A stretch of 64,000 nucleotides of DNA from Alnus glutinosa (Eukaryota; Streptophyta; Magnoliopsida; Fagales; Betulaceae): assembly GCF_958979055.1 (NCBI RefSeq), contig NC_084887.1, positions 27,829,544 through 27,893,543 of the forward strand, in the 5' to 3' direction. Numbering within the stretch: position 1 is the stretch's first letter; each line of letters opens with the position of its first letter. Position numbers and translations under genes: made by a program. Positions 34,601 through 44,374 of this stretch are shown here, one piece after another. Below the pieces are notes generated by a model that ran no database searches, was not told the origin of the DNA, and worked only from the letters and a program-made list of their open reading frames with translations.

Positions 34601-34878
34601 TCAGCAACTGCCGTGTTTCGTTCGGCGGCAAAAACTCTTCTTCTCTGCTTCACAGGGCGATAATTTGGGTCCACATTCAGCTTATGGACTATAACCGAGG
34701 GATCAATCCCCGGCATGTCTTCATGGCTCCAGGCAAATACATCTTTGTTGCGCCTCAAGAACGCCACCAAATCTTCCTTCAGGGGTTGAGGGAGTTGTGA
34801 GCCTATATGAATTTTGTTTCCCGAGTCGCCTATCTCGAACTCCTCCAAGGCTTCCACAGGCTCCCCCAACGGTGATTG
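31645..34878 (-). CDS. pol: pol polyprotein: reverse transcriptase, RNase H, integrase
   Basis: The frame continues that of gag after a single TAG at 34881-34879 and runs for 1,077 codons to a TAG at 31647-31645. Reverse transcriptase is visible from the WRMCVDFTDLNKACPKD block to the catalytic YVDDILVKS. RNase H follows (WVVFVDGSSTQSRSGVGVLL, with NNEAEYEAVIAGL). The integrase zinc region (HEGVCGDHSGG..CDKCQRFA) and catalytic core (WGVDIVGPMP; VTDNGKQF; KANGQVEATNK) come next. Domain order RT-RH-INT defines Ty3/gypsy. There is no separate ATG near the start, so expression presumably needs readthrough of the gag stop. No frameshift or internal stop is seen. Confidence 0.93.
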   Translation of the reverse strand, partial: QSPLGEPVEALEEFEIGDSGNKIHIGSQLPQPLKEDLVAFLRRNKDVFAWSHEDMPGIDPSVIVHKLNVDPNYRPVKQRRRVFAAERNTAVAEEVEKLLKAGFIREVDYPEWLANVVLVKKSNGKWRMCVDFTDLNKACPKDSFPLPRIDLLVDSTAGHELLSFMDAFSGYNQICMEETDQEKTAFITDRGLYCYKMMPFGLKNAGATYQRLVNRMFQSQIGRNVEAYVDDILVKSVRANKHIEDLRETFRTLRKYNMKLNPAKCAFGVSSGKFLGFMVSQRGIEANPEKVRAVLEMEAPRTTKQLQRLTGRIAALNRFISRSTDKCLPFFKILRKAFIWSEECEEAFEKLKEYLANPPLLSCPTKGEILYLYLAVSPSAVSSVLVREDSGVQKPVYFTSKALHGAEGRYPRIEKLAFALIISARRLRPYFQAHAIRVLTEYPMKKVLQKPDLSGRLVNWAVELGQFDIEFHPRTAIKGQALADFLVEFCNIPEAEELPKESTWVVFVDGSSTQSRSGVGVLLRNPEGQEFGFAVKLDFVTTNNEAEYEAVIAGLALSREMGATNVEIRSDSQVVVGQVQGQFEAQEDRMARYLEEVRRFQSYFERFVITKIPREENIRADEFSKIASGTEEEMKASRRQIIVLTEPSIAPRTKVMEVDSAPEEPEWARDIIQFLRHGLLPEDKVAARKVKIQVARFCLLGDTLYKRGYSEPLLKCLSKAESNYVLREIHEGVCGDHSGGRMLAQKTIRAGYYWPTIKKDSALLVKACDKCQRFARIMKASPEKLIPLTSPWPFAKWGVDIVGPMPVGKGGRKFLIVAVDYFTKWAEAEALAAITTANAITFLWKSVVCRFGIPHAFVTDNGKQFDCEPFRKWCSELRIRNHYASVQYPKANGQVEATNKTLVKILKKKLDKKKGAWVDYVPEVLWSYRTTRRTPTGETPFSLTYGTEAVIPVEVGSPSFRVAHYNPGLNDENAKVHLDLLQEKRDDAHVTWAAYQNRTARYFNKQVVPRKFQIGDWVLRKVSLMTKDPTEGKMGPGWEGPYKVIGCHQKGAYRLMTETGKILPRSWNAEHLKKYFM

Positions 34879-34884
34879 CTATTT
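34870..34884 (-). promoter_or_regulatory. Candidate stop-codon readthrough site between gag and pol
   Basis: On the element strand the junction reads AAA TAG CAA TCA CCG. TAG followed by CARYYA is the tobamovirus-type leaky stop context, and pol continues in the same frame. That this stop is read through is inference from context and from the need to express pol. Confidence 0.65.
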
Positions 34885-37119
34885 TCCATCCTCCTTAGTT
34901 CTCTCCCCCCGACCGTGCTGCCTCGGGGTATCTTTCAAGGACAGATTGTAGCATCTCCTAGCCTCCTTCTGGTCTCCTTTTACCTCTCCAACTCCTTCTT
35001 CTGTTGGGAACTTCATGCTGAGATGTGGTGTTGAAGTCACCGCTTTGAAATCGTTGAGAGCCGTACGTCCTATAATTGCATTGTAGGCCGAGACCTTATC
35101 AACTATTAGGAATTTTACCATAATGACTTTTTGCCTTGGATAAGTCCCGGCTGTCACAGGTAAATCGATAGAACCGAGAGGCAACACCTTCTCTCCGGCA
35201 AAACCCTGTAGCTGGCACGAGACCGGAACCAACTTTTCCAATGGAACACCCATGTGATCGAAAGCTGATTTAAACAGAATATCAGCCGAGCTCCCAGTGT
35301 CAATGAGGATCCGCCGGGTCTGATAGTTTGCTATGGTCAAGGTGACCACGAGGGCGTCTGTGTGCGGAAGCGAGACTCCAGCATAATCATCATCAGAAAA
35401 CCCTATAACCAGAGGGTTATACTTCCGAGATTTTGGGGGCCTCTGGACCGAGTAAACTTCGAAATCATCGAGCTGCCTGGCGTATGCTTTCCGAGCTGAG
35501 TTGGACTCGCCTCCTCCTCCGAATCCTCCCGAGATGGTGTGGATGATAGGGATATTGCCCTGCTGTGCCCCCCGAGGCCTGCTTCTACTTCTCTCCCTTC
35601 TTTCATCCCTCCGAGGCCGAGGTGCTGGCTCTCGGCTTCTTTCTCTTCTTTCATCTTGTCTCGGTTGATAGTTTCTTCTATTATCCCGATCTTCTTCCCT
35701 CCTAGGCCTCGGATAATGATCTCGCTCCTGTCGATTCCTCTCATTGGCGAGGAATCGGACTAGCTTCCCATTCTCAATGAATTTCTCGATCAACTGCCTT
35801 AATGAAACACACTGCTCGGTCAGATGACCGTGTGAATCGTGGAAGGCGCAGTACTTGTGAGCCAAGTATGGAGGGGGATTTCCTTGAATGGGTCTCGGTT
35901 TCTGGTAATTCGGATCTTTCTTGAGTTCCATGAGCACCTCGGTGATGGAGGTGTTCAACGGTGTCCACTTATAATCTCCGAAATTTTTCTTCACCTTCTT
36001 ATATTCTGCGGGACCAGCATCCTGTACTGGCTCAGGATTCTTCTTTTTCTTAGGCTTCTCAGTGGACGGCTGCTGTTGTTGCTGGGAATTACTGAGGAGA
36101 GCTCGGAGCGTTTCTTCCTGGTTGATGTACCTGTCCATCTTCACCATAAAGGTTTGAAGATCTTTCGGCGGTTTCAACGCCAATTCCGCCATCAGAGGTC
36201 CATCTTTTTTCAAGCCTTGAAAGATTGCACCGTAAATGAAGTCGTCTGGTGCACTCTCTGTGTTCAGCTTCTCCTGGTTGAACCTCCACAGATAGTCTTT
36301 TAGAGTCTCATTTGGTCCCTGCTGCACAGAGAGTAAGTACCCTCGGGGTTTCCTTCTAGCTCTCCCGGATACGAACTGGGCCAGGAATTTTCGTCCAAGG
36401 GTGTCGAAGCAATCAATCGACCTTGGTGCGAGATTCCTGAGCCAGTCTCGGGCTTTTCCTGACAGGGTGAGAGGAAAAGCTCGGCATGCCACAGCATCTG
36501 GTGTCTTGTGCAGGGAGACATGGGACCTGAAATTGTCCAGATGCTCCACTGGATCTTCGCTGCCAGAGAAGACAGGAATGTCAGGTACCTTGAATCTTCC
36601 GGGTAAGTCGCAGTTGGACACTTCTTCGGTGAATATGGATTCCTTGTGCTGGAAGAGGTTGTCAACAAGGGACTCCTTCCCATCACGCCTCTGGTCAATC
36701 GTCTTTGACAGCATATCATATTTCGCGCCCAGATCCTGGACCATCTTCTGCAACCTCCTTTCTGCCTCCGTGGGTGGAACCGGATTGATGGGCTCTCCAC
36801 AATTCTCGTTCCGCCCGGCTCTCTCTTCATGGTTCTCGTTCTGCCCGTCATGATTCTCGTTCCGCCCGTTTCTCTCTCCTGAACCTTCGTGGTTCGTCCC
36901 ATCGGCTACATCATGATTGGGCGGCGGAGTTCGTGCGGCTAGGAGCACAGCGTTCTGAGCCAACAAATCCTCCACATTCTTCTGCGCCTGGGCTAACTGT
37001 TGACTCAGTTGGGTTATTCGAGCCTCTGGATCCGCAGATTCTGCTTCTCCACGAGCATCGTCTCGGCTGGTTGGCGGCACTTCGTTTAAGATCGATTTGG
37101 AACGTCTCGTCGTCACCAT
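34879..37119 (-). CDS. gag: gag with C-terminal aspartic protease
   Basis: 746 residues from ATG 37119-37117 to TAG 34881-34879. The N-terminal part has a coiled-coil (ARITQLSQQLAQAQKNVEDL). The capsid-like Retrotrans_gag block (SGKARDWLRNLAPRSIDCFD, ..LKDYLWRFNQEKL) is in the middle. A Cys/His region (CAFHDSHGHLTEQC) stands in for a zinc knuckle, followed by Arg-rich RNA-binding sequence. A retropepsin-like domain carries the active site LIDTGSSADILF. The start lies about 50 bp inside the primer-binding site. The stop is TAG with CAATCA after it, in frame with pol. Confidence 0.92.
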   Translation of the reverse strand: MVTTRRSKSILNEVPPTSRDDARGEAESADPEARITQLSQQLAQAQKNVEDLLAQNAVLLAARTPPPNHDVADGTNHEGSGERNGRNENHDGQNENHEERAGRNENCGEPINPVPPTEAERRLQKMVQDLGAKYDMLSKTIDQRRDGKESLVDNLFQHKESIFTEEVSNCDLPGRFKVPDIPVFSGSEDPVEHLDNFRSHVSLHKTPDAVACRAFPLTLSGKARDWLRNLAPRSIDCFDTLGRKFLAQFVSGRARRKPRGYLLSVQQGPNETLKDYLWRFNQEKLNTESAPDDFIYGAIFQGLKKDGPLMAELALKPPKDLQTFMVKMDRYINQEETLRALLSNSQQQQQPSTEKPKKKKNPEPVQDAGPAEYKKVKKNFGDYKWTPLNTSITEVLMELKKDPNYQKPRPIQGNPPPYLAHKYCAFHDSHGHLTEQCVSLRQLIEKFIENGKLVRFLANERNRQERDHYPRPRREEDRDNRRNYQPRQDERRERSREPAPRPRRDERRERSRSRPRGAQQGNIPIIHTISGGFGGGGESNSARKAYARQLDDFEVYSVQRPPKSRKYNPLVIGFSDDDYAGVSLPHTDALVVTLTIANYQTRRILIDTGSSADILFKSAFDHMGVPLEKLVPVSCQLQGFAGEKVLPLGSIDLPVTAGTYPRQKVIMVKFLIVDKVSAYNAIIGRTALNDFKAVTSTPHLSMKFPTEEGVGEVKGDQKEARRCYNLSLKDTPRQHGRGERTKEDGK

Positions 37120-37152
37120 TGCGGATTTGTTTTTCGTAAGAACAATTGATCG

Positions 37153-37170
37153 TTCCCACAGACGGCGCCA
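37153..37170 (-). other. Primer-binding site
   Basis: TGGCGCCGTCTGTGGGAA lies 3 bases inside the 5' LTR on the element strand. The first nine bases fit the 3' end of plant tRNA-Asp (..CGGCGCCA); the match beyond that is weak. Confidence 0.75.
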
Positions 37171-37173
37171 AAC

Positions 37174-38099
37174 TGTTGGTACAGTTTCCGGTATGGTGAC
37201 GTGTCGCCTAAGGATTCGCTGCCTGACTTTTTATCGAACACTTCAACCCTGCAAAAAGGAACAAACAACTCGTCGGGGGTGCCGACCACGCCCACTCCGA
37301 TGCCTAAGTCAGTCTAAAAGGTTTTCTGTATAGAATCCTTAATCTTAATCTCCAGAGCTTAGAGAATTCGTATCTTATACCTGGTGTGACGATCTTTATT
37401 TATAGGCCGGACCTTCTTGACATTGAGTTGGATTAGGAGTTTGAGGAGTCCTAGCCCGGTTTGAATTTTCATCACATCTTCTGGGAATTTGAATAGGAGT
37501 GTTGAATCCGTAGTTGATTGCGTTTGTACTTCTTTAAATTCGATTCTATGTCAATAATCATCTTATCCCATAAATCATGGATCTGTAGTTTATCCCTGAT
37601 CTCCTGGGATTCTATCCTTATCGAATTCTGAGACGGGTGTGGCGCATGGCACCTTCCTAAGAGACTGTAGCACATTTCAGCTGACCTCCGAGGTGATGAT
37701 ATCCGAGACGTTTCTACTTTTACCTGGAGATCTCGGGATATATCCGCACCATAACAGGGTTGTGTAAGTCCGAGATGTTTATACTCTAAGATGTTGACTC
37801 ATCCAATGGATATCACCCCGAGAAGATACCGCACCGACTCGATATTGTACCGAGGTGTTATTACTCCGAGGCAAAAATATCCGAGATACGTTCACTCCAT
37901 CTTGGCTGGGAGATCTCGGGATATTTTACACACCGTAACCTGGAATTTTAAGACCGAGACATCGTCATATCTCCGAGATGTCTTCGGACCTAAACGTCCT
38001 TCCCTTTGCTGGATAGAACCATGCGGAACAAGTAGCCGAGACATAACTCCGAGATGTCATTGGATCCACGTGTCTCTAGGGTTGATTTTATCCCTAACA
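37174..38099 (-). repeat. 5' LTR of the Tat-type element
   Basis: Same length and, by eye, same sequence as 26029-26954. Its TATAAATA box (37397-37404, minus strand) would drive the genomic transcript. Confidence 0.95.
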
Positions 38100-38104
38100 T
38101 ATTC

Positions 38105-39030
38105 TATCACCAATTCACCATCGGCACTGAAAATTTTAAGTTAAACCCATTATTAAAAAATTCATAAAATATCTCAACCTTGTCTCAAAATTCAAATTAG
38201 CAAAGTAATTAATTATAAAAAACTGTAAAGCCAAGCACTACCTACAAAGATAATCACCAAAATTCAAGCTGACATAAAATAAATGAATTCGGAGATTTTA
38301 GTAACGAATTAATAAACAATTAATTCGAAAGAGTGTGTGACATGAGCTCTCTTTCATTCTGATAAATCTCTCTCTCTTGTTAAAAATAAAACATACCAGA
38401 ATAGAATCTTTATAATTAATAAAAATTACTTATTCGTAGTTGAATTCAAAATGAAATTCCTTTCTTGAAACACAGCGAGCTGGCCATGGAGAAAGTTTCC
38501 TTCTTAAACTAAAAAATAATCTAACATAAATTGTTGTCTTTTTTGAACTGCCAGCTTACATAATAAATGCTAAAAAATTTTCTAATATAAAATACTTAGC
38601 CTTTTAAATTCCTGCATATATTGAATTATTGAAATATTGAAAGATGCTTCTAACTTAAAACACTCTCGTTTCCATGACCATGACCATGACCATGCATGAT
38701 GATGCTATGAGTGACACTAGCTAAAGTGTATCTCCTTTCCAATGTTGACTATATATGTTAAAGCTAATTAAGAGTCACACTAAATTAATTGGGGAAGAAT
38801 ACATCATAGCTTACTCAACCATGACTATATATGTTGACAATAATGGTGGCATACGACTGTGATTATACTGACGCTATGGATGCCACACAGGTTTAACTAT
38901 GCTAATGCCATAATACCATCAGATCGATCATGACTATGTTGACGCAATGAGCAGCACACACAAGGATATATAACCTCTTTTTCTAGCTACTTTCTTCCAT
39001 GACATACTATAAAGTTACTTCTCTTCCCTA
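38105..39030. other. AT-rich spacer, no gene seen
   Basis: Holds a short (ATGACC)n run near 38675 and several loose copies of GACTATATATGTTGA (about 38740-38950). No coding frame. Confidence 0.4.
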
Positions 39031-39823
39031 TGTTGAGAATTATTTCATGAAAATCTAAGTTTATCTCTAATTTGAATATATAGAAATTTAAGTTTATCTT
39101 AAATTTAAATATTTAAATTTTTCTCTATTACTTTTTATTATTCTTTGTCCCACATTGAAAAGCTATGAGTATTTTTTGTATTTATCAAGCTCTTGTACTA
39201 AATAAGATTTTGAGCATACATGTGCTAGTTGCGTCACCTAGTGCGAAGCACTGGTCGTCGTACGCGTGTCGCTTTGACGCTTTAGACGCACTTAGCACTT
39301 AGCACACGAGATTATTAATTACGTGTGTATTTTTCGTGATGTGTACAACTTATTTTCTAACAATAATATTTTTAAATAGGTAACTGTTTTCTAAGCTGTC
39401 AGAAACTATATTTTCTAATTGTCTTTTCAACAGTCAGAAATTGTGTTTTTAACAGTTAGAAACTGTATTAAAATTGCTGTAAACTGATTCTAAGTTTTTT
39501 AGGTAAAAACTATATTTTTCCAGCAGATTTAGGACTTTTTTTTTTCCTTCTCTTCTTTTTGATCTTCTCTGCTGTTACAGAATTTCTGAATTCAGAGTAG
39601 TGTTCAGAATTTGCGATCTGTATACTATATTCTTGCAGTATTGTATCCTGATAACAAAGTTATTGTATTTCCTTTTGCAAAACTTATTGTTTAAGTGGGA
39701 GGCAATATTTATCTAAGAGACATATTTATATTCGCCTTACTGTCTGGTGTTCTTTCTATACAATTTTTATTTTTCTTCTTTCTTCAATTTTTTGTAGTTC
39801 CACGTCTTTATATTTTTCCAACA
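39031..39823. mobile_element. Probable solo LTR (Copia-like)
   Basis: Starts TGTTGAGAATTATTTCATGA and ends TTTTTCCAACA, giving TGTTG..CAACA termini. Flanks CCCTA (39026-39030) and CCCTC (39824-39828) match at 4 of 5. The interior has a GC-richer island (39225-39310) and a T-rich 3' part typical of LTRs. No internal retrotransposon genes are next to it. Confidence 0.6.
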
Positions 39824-41902
39824 CCCTCCAACTTCTAAAACCCCTTCAATCCACCCTCCCTCAAATTCTCTTCATTTCTCTCTTTACAAAAACCCAACCA
39901 ACAACAAAACCCAAACCTTCCAATAACTCAAAACCCCACCTCAATCACCATCAACCTTACTAACAACAACAACCAGTCAACCACCCCCAAGTTAAAAAAA
40001 ACTTCCGAACACCGTAAAAACACATGCAAGATTTCAAATTAAAAATAAATAAATAACAATACAACTCTTCTAATATCACAATCCATCCAACAGAACCACA
40101 ACCAAAATTCTTCCTTTTTCGATTCTAACACTTCATCCACGCCCTCCCTTCCTCCATTAATTTAATTTTTATTTTTTTTTCCTTTTCAACCTCCATACCA
40201 CACCAATTAAACAAGTTAGTTCCCAACTCTTGAGTCTTAACCATTTGGCCTCCACAATTCAAAGCCAAAAAACCTTCCAAAATACAACATCAAAACAAAT
40301 TCACCCACAACATCAACGCCCATTCAGCCACCACAAAATCAAGAACACCACCCAATGACTTTCCTGACTATCCTATGTTTAAGAATATATCCTCTCACCT
40401 ACATTAATTTTGGTTGACATTAGAGTTCACAATGCCATTCAATTTAGCATGAACTCATCAAAAGTTGCATCTTCTTTCATTCAAACCTCCTCAAACCTAG
40501 AAATCAACATATGAAGTTTTGAATTTTTAACAATTTTTGTACATTCATGAGTAACTTCTAGGATCTCCCTTCATTGGCAGACGTTTTACACAAAGATATT
40601 CTTTTGAGCTTTTCTTATGAAACATACATAAAAATAACATGTGACCCTTTAATTTCTATTTCAATTATAGACATTCAATTCACCATTAGATCATGGGTCT
40701 ATATTAGTAAAGGGTTTAGTCCAACCCTTTTCAACAGACATACGAATGCATATATATATATATATATATATATATTCATCAAAGGACTTAATATATGGGT
40801 TTAGTACATAACATTACTCTTAATTTGACACGTCTAAAGGTCATATGCTTTAATTGGGATGCAAATTGAGTTTAAGATAAAAATGAAGTAGTCATACTTG
40901 TACCAACTTGCAATTTATAAAAAGAATACAATATCTAAGCAAGACTGCAAATGATATGATTTTACAACACCCAATATTAGCCTCTAGATTAATATACAAA
41001 TGGACTTGCCCCTCATTCTTTTTTATGCTTTAATTTTATGTTACTTTTTTGATTGTACTGGCTGTGTATAGAGCAATGTGATAATTATGTTTAATGCAAT
41101 AAATACTGCTTAAAAAAAAACTTATATCCATCCTCACAATTATCAAATTTGTACGTGATTATTCAAATCAGCAGTGAAGATTCGTTAATTATATATACTA
41201 ATTAAGTACGTCAACATCACTCTTGCGAGATTTTCTCTTAGAAAAAATTGCCTATTAAACAACAAAACAAAATACACACAGCCTCGGAAAGTCACTTGTG
41301 GCCCCAAGATTCCATTTTCAAAAGGAATGATGCCTACCTCACAAATAGCCTTCAAATATATATATATAATGAAGGGTACGATTATTAAAGTATTTTGCGG
41401 GTTTTTTTTTTTTTTTTTTTAAGTCTTAAAAACTATTTTAATATGATATAAATGTAAGAGAAATGCTTTATATATTTTTATTATTATATTTTGTGACGTG
41501 ACATGATTTTTAAAATTATTATTTGATTTGGACTGAATTATTATTAGATTTTAAATTTTATAATAATTTTAAAAGTCATGTTAATGAGTATGAGAGTAAA
41601 ACTGTATAGTATTTTCTTTAGAGTATTTTTTGATTTGAATTGTTTGTTAATAATTTTATTTTGAAAATAAAAAATAAAATTCTTAATAAACTCAGGAGAA
41701 AAAAAAAAAAAATCATATCTAAACGGCGTCGTTAGATGTGTTTCTCTCTCCAAGAAGAGGACCCAGCCTAGGAAGGGTTGAAGACGTAATAGATGCGAGG
41801 AGGTGAAAATCTCTCCTCGTGTAGATGCTAATAGAAATAGAAGTGGGAGTGGTGGAGCAGTAGCTGTTGCGACAGAAAGAAAGCGAAAGAGGAGGAGGAG
41901 CA
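39824..41902. other. Spacer upstream of the TMEM33-like gene
   Basis: 39824-40400 is strongly C/A-rich. There is an (AT)n tract at 40750-40776. A decayed family-A MITE core (ATGATTTTTAAAATTATTATT and inverse) lies at 41470-41590, and a T run at 41402-41420. The GA-rich leader of the next gene occupies about 41790-41902. No gene is supported before 41903. Confidence 0.4.
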
Positions 41903-44326
41903 ATGGGGGAAGAGAGAGAGGAGAATCCGCAGAGGATGAAGAGAATTGCGGCGGCGGCCTACGACTACGAGAACGACCCCAGATGGGCCGACTACTGGTC
42001 TAACATCCTCATACCTCCCAACATGGCCTCGCGCCCCGACGTCATCGCCCACTTCAAGAACAAGTTCTACCAGCGCTACATCGTCCGTACTCCACCTATT
42101 CCTCTGTGTTGTTATCATTGATTTACTATAAATTTGTTTTCTTTGGTATAAGGACTTGTGATACATGAAATCCCCATCTGGGTTTTCTTTGTTTTGTCTG
42201 TTGGGTTGATCGTTGTTTTGTCAATCAATTTTTGGACTATGTTCGTTTTTTAATTGAATGTCTTTGCTTGTGTTTCGGTTGTGTTGATTATATTTGGTTT
42301 ATGTTTTCTGTTCTGCGGTTTATAATTTTGTTGTTGTTGCATTTATTAGTTTTCTGAATTAATTCTATTTGATTGTCTGCACTGGAATTGTAACTCTACC
42401 CATGTAAATTGTCGATCTTTTGTGTGGGGTTTTTATATAATTAGGACTAGAGCCCTTGAATCCTACCTGGGTTGTCTTCGTTTTGTCTTTTGGGGTTTTG
42501 GTTGTGGGTAAACTGAGATGGGTTGCATTGGATTTTCGTTCTTAGTTATGATATTTTACCATTTTCTTCCTCCCCCCCCCCCCCCCTTTTATTTTTTGTG
42601 GGTGTTTTGTTGATGAGTTTTTAGTTTCGTTTCCTGATCACGACTGTGAATATATTGCTTGCGTGATTTCAAGTTTTTGGCAATGTTTTTCTTCTGTTTA
42701 TGTAAGCTTGGTTATTGAAATGTTGTTGGAATTAGATATGCGTTCTGTTTATTTCATTGCATCTGTTTATGATTTCTCTCTCTCTATTGCTTATCTTCCT
42801 GTGAGATTTGGTCTTCCATTTTTAAGGGATTTGGGATTGGCTGGGTAATGCTGTCTTCACTAAGGTGAGTCTTTAGTGGGTGAAATAAGAATGTTTTGTT
42901 TCACGTTGACAGCTATTTGGAAAGGTCATTCTTTTTGCACTCTCCTGGTTTGTAAGGAGAGAAAGGAAAAGGACTGTTGGAGGGGCCTGGATGAGGAAGA
43001 AGATGTGATTAAGGGAAGGATACAAACCTAGTCACTCTATATTTCATATACATTTCTCATTTTAAATGAGATGTAACCTATGAGCCTATTTCTTGAATTT
43101 TTGGTTTGCCATTTTGGTTTCATATGTGGATCTCCATCGTTGTTATGCTCTAAAATTGGTATTTTATCTTATCATACATTGAAGGAATGTATACCGATTG
43201 ATATTCTTTATTATTGCTTCCTCCAATTCTCTAGGTAAAAGAAATTGAAGAAGTGCTATTGCTACACCAAAAAGTGGACATTTGATTAAAAATTATGCTT
43301 TACGATTGGGATTTTATCACGGATGATGGGTGGGGGATTGTTTTGTAGGTTGAGACTCTATCATGGATGAGGATTTGCTTTGTGGGTTCATGCCATGTGT
43401 AATTTTATTTATTTATTTATTTTTTTTGTAACAGTTATTTGGTCTTTATAGGTTATGGAAAATGCAAGAGCTTAAATATTTCTTCATGTTCACTCTTCAT
43501 TCAGCTTTGCTTTAAATCTTACAACTTGACAATCTTTACTGATGCTTGGATTTCATAAGCAGGATCCTGATCTTGTGGTAGAGGCTATGTCCTCTAACAG
43601 TTCATCTCAGCCAGCAAGACCATCAGCATCATCAACATCTTCAAATGACCAAGCTCGACAACGTAACTCAGGTAGAAAATGTGGATTTTACAATTAAATA
43701 TCCATAATAGAAATGAAAAATTATGAATTTCCTTACTGCACATGGATGTATTAATTTTCTTTTCACTGGTATTAAAATTGCTCCTGCCGTTGAATTGGAC
43801 CGTAATATTGCTGTAGGGTCAACAACTCCAAATTCAGGGACGTCAGCAACTGCTAGTCCAAATCCAACTTCTCTGCGCTGGGATCGGAAAACGATTCAGT
43901 TCTCTGTGAATGCTTGGGTATAATTAAATCTACTTCATGCATGCGTCCATATAGTTTGACAAACTGTTACATAACTTTTGTGTGTATATGCTTGGGTGTT
44001 ACTAAATTTCTCTGTGTTTAATGTGGTGTCTTTGAAGAGAATGCAATCAGGGCAGACCCACGTTTAGTATGCCCCCCCCCCCACCCCCTCCCATTTTGTA
44101 GGAAGTGGCCCTTGTAAGAGTTAATGTCTTGCCCCCCATTTTTTACGCTGCAGATAGCTCTATGTTTGTTTGTTGAGGAAAAACAATGCAGATATGTGTT
44201 TTGAAGTTCCCAAGGTTCAACAAATCATACTTCTTTATTGCCTCATTATCGAGGTAATTGATGTGAGGCAATTGAGGGGATATGTTACCAAGCAGGCCCT
44301 ATTGCAAACTCCAATGCCAACGCCTG

Positions 44327-44374
<48 letters not shown>

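Larger units (their letters stand above)
26029..38099 (-). mobile_element. Complete Ty3/gypsy (Tat-type) LTR retrotransposon, 12.07 kb
   Basis: Two 926-bp LTRs (26029-26954 and 37174-38099) that I could not tell apart by eye, flanked by the 5-bp target duplication TATTC (26024-26028, 38100-38104). The element reads right to left. In that direction the order is 5' LTR, primer-binding site, gag with protease, in-frame TAG, pol (reverse transcriptase, RNase H, integrase), tandem hairpin array, antisense two-exon gene, polypurine tract, 3' LTR. A long 3' region with an antisense gene is a known trait of Tat-lineage elements such as Grande. Intact frames and matching LTRs point to a very recent insertion. 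Confidence 0.95.
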
